From: Lentisphaeria bacterium
GTDB taxonomy: Bacteria; Verrucomicrobiota; Lentisphaeria; JABSQK01; UBA12247
Assembly: GCA_003477185.1 (NCBI GenBank)
Contig: DMTJ01000167.1
Span: 1 to 10,433 of the forward strand
Reading direction: 5' to 3'
Length of the DNA: 10,433 nt
A model generated the notes under the pieces. It was not told the DNA's origin. It saw nothing but the letters and a program-made list of their open reading frames with translations, and ran no database searches. Positions 6,397-10,433 of the stretch are shown here, one piece after another. Position 1 is the stretch's first letter; each line of letters starts with the position of its first letter. The position numbers and the translations under genes are program-made.

Positions 6397-9198
6397 CTAT
6401 TGGCATAGCTTGTTTATCAGCTTCTTCCAAGTGCCGCAATCCTCCGCCGACTCACACTTGGCTTGCAGCAGCCGGCAAATTTTGTCTGTGTCAGCATCCT
6501 CTCGTGTGGCAGCATGAAGACCGTACGCAAAGTAGATGTCATCAAAAATCCCTAGCATAAATTCGGCGCCTGCCGCCATCAGATTGATTCTCGCATCCTT
6601 GAACCTTCCTGTGACCAGCGCGAAAGCTCCGAGGTTTCGCTGCAGATCCAAGTCCTCAGAGCCGTAAGAGGTGATCGCCAATTCCTGAAACATAGGCCAG
6701 GGAATCTCTTTGATTTCCTTTTTGAAGGTTCCGATAGAGCGATAATTCCCCAGTTGTGGGCTGTGCTGCTCTTTATCAACAATCATGTGCGTCCGGCCAA
6801 TGCTCAGAATTCGCTGCCGTCCAAGCCCATCGATCACAACCTCCTTGAAACGAACCTTGTGCCCGTTCAACTTGGCCCCTGTCGTCGCCACAAGCAGATA
6901 GTACTGCTGCCCCCAGCCCAAGCACTCCCCTAGGCTATCGAACCATTCGTTCCGGAGTGCGTAGAAATCCTGTTCCCTCTCTTCCAATCCCCGCAAGCTC
7001 TGCTTCAGATCGTCAAACGCTCCGCCCTCTACCGCCTCTCCGATGGCGTCGTTGAATGCGCGGTTCGCATCGGAGGCATCCCAGGCTTCAGGAACTTCAA
7101 ACTTCACCATCAGCGACTTTAGCTTTCGTTGAAAGGAACGCTCTGCGTTGTCCTTGAGGTTTCGCGAAGCGCGCACCACGCCCTCCGCTCGTGAAATTTG
7201 CCGCGATGCTCTTGCCGGGTATCCCTGCTTGCCTTCGTCCGTTTGTAGGTCGCGCAACAAGTCCAAGCCCTGAGTAAAATCCCCTTCAGCACAATGCGGA
7301 ACGACCGCGCCAATCACGCTCCGCCTCTCTCGCTCGAAAATCTCCTCAAGGGAGTCAACACCACGTTCGACCTCATCAAAGACGTCCTGCACAGATTGAT
7401 TGACCTGCCCGATCTTGTCGATCAGCAACATGGCCTGCTCCTCATGAACGCTCGCCAGAGCACTGGTAAAGCGACGCAGTTTCAGCCCAGCTCGCTCCTT
7501 ATCCTTCCAGTCCTCTCGCAAGAACCGAACCTCGTACTCCTCAATCATTTCCAAATCGCGTGTCACCACCCCGCCGATCCCCTTCGCCAGCTTGCGGAGA
7601 GTCAGCTCATGCTTGTCTTCTAGTCCCAGCGAGCGGTGGTAACTTGCCTGCCCATGAGGCAGTACAAAAATGCTGTCGCGATGGTTCGGGTTAGCCTTGA
7701 ACTGCATGAACTGTGCATGCATATCGCGCGCTTCCTTCAAGTTCGCGGGCTTCACGCCGATCAAAGGCTGCAACTCGCGAAAGGCGGCCATTTCACTCGG
7801 TCGCGCAATCTCCAGTTGCCTTAGTAGTGATGCCTCGTCCGTCGGGGGCTTATCAGCAAGAACTGTCGCGAAAAGCGCGCCAACAATCGCCGCTATGGCC
7901 ACGAGTGCCGCAACCCCAATCAAAACCGCAGGTATGACTGACTTCTTCGGCGTCCGCGATTTTTCCTTGGCCGCACCAGGCACATCTGCGTCCTGCTCGA
8001 CGCTCGCCTTAGGCTGGCGCTTGCGGATGGTTGTTTTCTTCTTCGGGCCGCCTGTCTTCTTTGGGATGGCCTTCGTCGGCACGGCAGGTGCCGCCGCTTC
8101 CTCTCCCGCTATCGGTTCTTCAGTGGCGAGCTCGTCCTCATCAACGGACTCGACCTCGACCATGGGCGCAGCCTTCTTCCGAGGCCGACGCTTCTTTTTC
8201 AGCTTGGCCGACTTCTTGGAAACAGGTGCTTCCTCCTCCTCTTCCTCTTCCTGGTCACCTACTTTCGAAAGTAGCTCGTCCAGTGCCGCGACGAGTTCTG
8301 CAGCATCATTGTAGCGGTCTTCCGGACGCTTAGCCATCATCCGGTCGATGACCTCGGTCACCTGTGGTGGAACGCTCTCATTAACGTCATGCGCGGATTC
8401 AAGCTGGGCCTCCAGATGCATGCGGGCAATTTCACCTGCCGAATTTCCCTCAAACGGGAATCGACCTGTGACTGCATGAAAGAAGGTCGCGCCTAGGCTG
8501 TAGATGTCACCACGCACGTCCATCGGCCGGCCAAGCAACTGCTCGGGGCTGATGTACTGGGGCGTGCCCATCACCTCATCTTCCTCGTCCACATCGGCCA
8601 ATTCTGCGGCCTTCCTGGCCAATCCTAGGTCGGCAAGCTTCGCTACACCCTTGTTGGTAATCATGATGTTGTCGGGCTTGATGTCCCGGTGAACCAGCGA
8701 CTGATTCTTCCACGCAAAGTCCAGCGCCTCTGCGATCTGGCGCATGATCTGAATCGCATTCGCAATCCCGACCGTACCTTCCGTCTTCATGATCTTCTTC
8801 AGCGTGCTGCCTTCCACATACTCCATCGCGAAGAAGTAAATACCGTCTTCTTCTCCGACTGCATACGACTGAACGATATTCAAGTGGTTTAACCGGGCAG
8901 CAGCTCTCGCTTCTTTGACAAAATCCACGACGAAATCGCGATCCTGCGAGAACTCTTGCATCAAAACCTTCAAGGCAACGGGGCGATCCAGCGACAACTG
9001 ATGGGCGAGGTACACCATCCCCATCCCGCCCTTGCCGATGATCTCCTTGATCACAAAATCATCAATCACCACGGACGGCGAAAAACGCGATCCAGGCACA
9101 ATACTGACACCACCACAGTTCCCGCATCCGACGGGTTGACCGCATTCCGTATCAGGAATCGAAACTATACTTTGACAATGGGGACACTGAAACTGCAA
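6397..9198 (-). CDS. Transmembrane Ser/Thr protein kinase with N-terminal zinc ribbon and large C-terminal sensor-like region
   Basis: The 933-residue protein starts with a zinc ribbon (C5/C8, C25/C28). A Hanks-type kinase domain follows at about 46-311: GKGGMG (55-60), VALK lysine K77, HRDIKPDN (D172), DLG (190-192) in place of the common DFG, and SPE in place of APE in the activation segment. Residues about 317-419 are a low-complexity linker of acidic runs (seven Glu in a row) and Lys/Arg blocks. A single hydrophobic span (421-447) comes next, then about 485 mostly helical residues. The basic flank before the span predicts kinase inside and the C-terminal part outside, where it may sense a signal; that region matches no family I know. 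It has six Cys, four of them in the last 26 residues. The start is TTG at 9198: an in-frame TAG lies at 9210-9208, AGGA is 7 bases upstream, and the next Met is already in the glycine loop. It lies 20 bases after the TerB-like gene. Confidence 0.95.
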   Translation of the reverse strand: MQFQCPHCQSIVSIPDTECGQPVGCGNCGGVSIVPGSRFSPSVVIDDFVIKEIIGKGGMGMVYLAHQLSLDRPVALKVLMQEFSQDRDFVVDFVKEARAAARLNHLNIVQSYAVGEEDGIYFFAMEYVEGSTLKKIMKTEGTVGIANAIQIMRQIAEALDFAWKNQSLVHRDIKPDNIMITNKGVAKLADLGLARKAAELADVDEEDEVMGTPQYISPEQLLGRPMDVRGDIYSLGATFFHAVTGRFPFEGNSAGEIARMHLEAQLESAHDVNESVPPQVTEVIDRMMAKRPEDRYNDAAELVAALDELLSKVGDQEEEEEEEAPVSKKSAKLKKKRRPRKKAAPMVEVESVDEDELATEEPIAGEEAAAPAVPTKAIPKKTGGPKKKTTIRKRQPKASVEQDADVPGAAKEKSRTPKKSVIPAVLIGVAALVAIAAIVGALFATVLADKPPTDEASLLRQLEIARPSEMAAFRELQPLIGVKPANLKEARDMHAQFMQFKANPNHRDSIFVLPHGQASYHRSLGLEDKHELTLRKLAKGIGGVVTRDLEMIEEYEVRFLREDWKDKERAGLKLRRFTSALASVHEEQAMLLIDKIGQVNQSVQDVFDEVERGVDSLEEIFERERRSVIGAVVPHCAEGDFTQGLDLLRDLQTDEGKQGYPARASRQISRAEGVVRASRNLKDNAERSFQRKLKSLMVKFEVPEAWDASDANRAFNDAIGEAVEGGAFDDLKQSLRGLEEREQDFYALRNEWFDSLGECLGWGQQYYLLVATTGAKLNGHKVRFKEVVIDGLGRQRILSIGRTHMIVDKEQHSPQLGNYRSIGTFKKEIKEIPWPMFQELAITSYGSEDLDLQRNLGAFALVTGRFKDARINLMAAGAEFMLGIFDDIYFAYGLHAATREDADTDKICRLLQAKCESAEDCGTWKKLINKLCQ
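8230..8250. repeat. Low-complexity GAA/GAG tract encoding seven glutamates
   Basis: A TCC/TCT-rich triplet tract on the plus strand encodes an uninterrupted run of seven Glu in the cytoplasmic linker of the membrane kinase. Triplet repeats like this can change length without breaking the frame. Confidence 0.85.
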
Positions 9199-9205
9199 AT
9201 AATTT

Positions 9206-9209
9206 TCCT
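9206..9209 (-). promoter_or_regulatory. Ribosome site that supports a TTG start
   Basis: AGGA on the minus strand with 7 bases to TTG at 9198. The same bases include the TAG (9210-9208) that closes the kinase frame upstream, so no earlier start is possible. The A/T-rich spacer favours good ribosome access. Confidence 0.7.
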
Positions 9210-9218
9210 ATTCGACGT

Positions 9219-9575
9219 CTATTTTCGGTATAGATAATCGCAACATAGATCGAAAAACGCCTGTGAATTCTCCGAGATCTCGCTTGCTTCTAAAATGGTC
9301 TGCACCTGAGCGAGCAAAAAGGAATGTTCGCGCCGACGAAAAAATGTACTCACATCCCCCAAAGTCTTCTCAGGCGAACGAATCATACCGCTCTCAAACT
9401 TGCCGAACGATTCATCAAGAAAGGTCTCCGATTCCCGTTCCCTCAGCCCGTGATGCACGAGACAGTCAATTGCGGCCTGGTTACGCTTCGCACTGATTAC
9501 CCCATCCACCTTCATGGCGATTACAAAGAGATCGGCAAGGCGCTTTAGTTTTCCGATATCGGAAAGCGGTGGCAT
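9219..9575 (-). CDS. Small helical protein, probably TerB-like
   Basis: The 118-residue protein looks all-helical, with no signal peptide or membrane span. Its N-terminal part (LADLFVIAMKVDGVIS, about residues 13-28, followed by a second helix and HHGL) has the look of the TerB/DjlA-N fold: a helix, an acidic Asp-Gly turn, then another helix. A similar but degenerate unit closes the protein (LLAQVQTILEASEIS and the following helix). TerB-like domains are thought to bind metal or act as adaptors at the membrane; no catalytic activity can be inferred. The ATG at 9575 has only a weak GGA 8 bases upstream. It ends 20 bases before the membrane kinase, so the two are almost certainly co-transcribed, and it may regulate or be a substrate of that kinase. 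The family call is by eye and moderate; the gene itself is likely real given length, frame and spacing. Confidence 0.7.
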   Translation of the reverse strand: MPPLSDIGKLKRLADLFVIAMKVDGVISAKRNQAAIDCLVHHGLRERESETFLDESFGKFESGMIRSPEKTLGDVSTFFRRREHSFLLAQVQTILEASEISENSQAFFDLCCDYLYRK

Positions 9576-9653
9576 AGACAGATTCCAATCTAGTCAGCAC
9601 GAAAGGTAAACCATACGATCGACTCGCCAAACGTCCAATCAACCTTGCGGTCT

Positions 9654-9674
9654 ACGCACAAATCAGCAGTGCGT
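9654..9674. other. Hairpin in the gap before the TerB-like gene
   Basis: ACGCAC (9654-9659) and GTGCGT (9669-9674) form a 6-bp perfect inverted repeat with a 9-base loop. It is 30 bases past the stop of the HhH/Roadblock-like gene, where a terminator could lie, but no T-run follows in the minus direction. The rest of this 128-bp gap shows no convincing promoter. Confidence 0.3.
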
Positions 9675-9703
9675 GTTGTCCGCCGCGAATCACAGGATCC
9701 GCG

Positions 9704-10433
9704 TCAGACAATTGCGCGATCTGCACAATACCAAGCTAACTCATTGGCCAATCGCCGACATTGCTTCAGCTGCGCCTGATTCGGAACGCTTCCTTCGTGG
9801 ATGCAGACCATAAACATATGATCATGACCGGCGAAGGTAACCGCATGCTGCTCTAGGTAGAAGGTAAACATGTCGGCTGCGGGCAACCGGCTCTGCTTCA
9901 GAGCCTTTGCACCGCGACGATGCAGTTGCGGTCCCGCACCACATAGGCCTTCGACCAGTGACTCCAGACGTGCAGGGACATCCTTCGCAATGACGTCGCC
10001 GTTCGCATCCGCGATAATCACCCCGTCCAGACCGATCTGCGCACGCGCAACGGCGGCCAGCTGGGCTAAGCTAATCTCCTCTGACGGAACACCGAACGCT
10101 TCGTTCACCGCCAACTCAGTCGCGCGCAAGTCGCGACTCGCGCTCATGCAGGTCATCGTTCGGTAGGTGTGAGCGCCGAGTCCGGCCACGTCCATCAGAT
10201 CCTGGACCCGCGCAAAACGCCCTTGAGCGTCTCGGTGCGCCACAATAGCCGCGGCAATGTGAGGCCCAACACCGGCCAAGCGGCTTAGTTCGGGCTCAGT
10301 CGCCGTGTTCACGTCGACGCCGTACGGCGCCCGGCTAGCCCAAAGGACACTATGATCAACCTTTTCCTTATCCGTCTGGCCATCTCGAATCAGCTCATTT
10401 CGCCGGGCCACGGACTCACCAAAATAGTCGTGA
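9704..10433 (-). CDS. Helix-hairpin-helix plus Roadblock/LC7-like protein (5' end beyond window)
   Basis: The frame ends at TGA (9706-9704) and stays open to the right edge, giving 242 residues. A GTG at 10411 could start a 235-residue protein, but it has no well-placed ribosome site and the seven residues before it (HDYFGES) read as ordinary protein, so the true start is probably outside. Counting from the GTG, residues about 32-86 form a ComEA-like helix-hairpin-helix unit (VNTATEPELSRLAGVGP, then GRFARVQDLMDVAGLG), a fold that usually contacts DNA backbone or partner proteins. Residues about 112-230 resemble a Roadblock/LC7 domain (GLDGVIIADANGDVIAKD, a central helix, then a hydrophobic strand pair and a final helix). 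Such domains form dimers and in bacteria often regulate Ras-like GTPases, as MglB does. No signal peptide is visible in the part present. The Roadblock call is by eye; the HhH call is firmer. It lies upstream of the TerB-like and kinase genes in the same direction. Confidence 0.8.
   Translation of the reverse strand, partial: HDYFGESVARRNELIRDGQTDKEKVDHSVLWASRAPYGVDVNTATEPELSRLAGVGPHIAAAIVAHRDAQGRFARVQDLMDVAGLGAHTYRTMTCMSASRDLRATELAVNEAFGVPSEEISLAQLAAVARAQIGLDGVIIADANGDVIAKDVPARLESLVEGLCGAGPQLHRRGAKALKQSRLPAADMFTFYLEQHAVTFAGHDHMFMVCIHEGSVPNQAQLKQCRRLANELAWYCADRAIV

Noticed and set aside
7670..8314. A 214-codon open frame on the plus strand rich in serine
   Set aside because: Its serine runs are the mirror of the Glu/Lys-rich linker of the membrane kinase; it is a shadow of biased codons.
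6397..9575. TerB plus zinc-ribbon kinase as a tellurite/TerY-type stress system
   Set aside because: The vWA-domain TerY, the PP2C phosphatase and TerC/TerD partners of such systems are absent here, and the TerB-like call is itself tentative.
9700..10433. GTG at 10411 as the definite start of the HhH/Roadblock-like protein
   Set aside because: The frame stays open to the window edge and the GTG lacks a good ribosome site, so the gene is treated as cut at its 5' end.

Overview
The window holds seven protein genes, all on the minus strand and closely spaced. In transcription order (high to low coordinates) they are: a helix-hairpin-helix/Roadblock-like protein cut by the right edge; a 118-residue TerB-like protein; a 933-residue membrane Ser/Thr kinase with an N-terminal zinc ribbon; a calcineurin-like metallophosphoesterase; prolyl-tRNA synthetase (proS); adenine deaminase (ade); and a second Ser/Thr kinase with a double zinc ribbon, cut by the left edge. 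I see no RNA genes, transposons, CRISPR arrays or phage genes. No gap between genes is longer than about 130 bases.

Organism: clearly bacterial, with moderately high GC. ProRS is the bacterial form with an editing insertion, and two Hanks-type kinases carry zinc ribbons, one of them with a single membrane span and a large outer domain. Dense Ser/Thr kinase content of this style is typical of the Planctomycetes-Verrucomicrobia-Lentisphaerae/Kiritimatiellae assemblage, and less often of Myxococcota-like bacteria. This placement is inference from architecture only.

Layout: 10433-9704 HhH/Roadblock protein; 128-bp gap with a small hairpin; 9575-9219 TerB-like protein; 20-bp gap carrying the ribosome site of the TTG-initiated kinase; 9198-6397 membrane kinase; 95-bp gap; 6301-5420 phosphoesterase; 43-bp gap; 5376-3652 proS, whose stop overlaps the ade start as ATGA; 3655-1937 ade; 100-bp gap with repeated TTGCAA motifs and a weak candidate promoter; 1836-1 second kinase.

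How they may work together: proS and ade look translationally coupled, and the phosphoesterase probably shares their transcript. The three right-hand genes form a plausible signalling group: a Roadblock-type scaffold, a small helical TerB-like protein and a transmembrane kinase. That grouping is the part most likely to be new biology, but the link rests on adjacency and domain type, not on any shown interaction.
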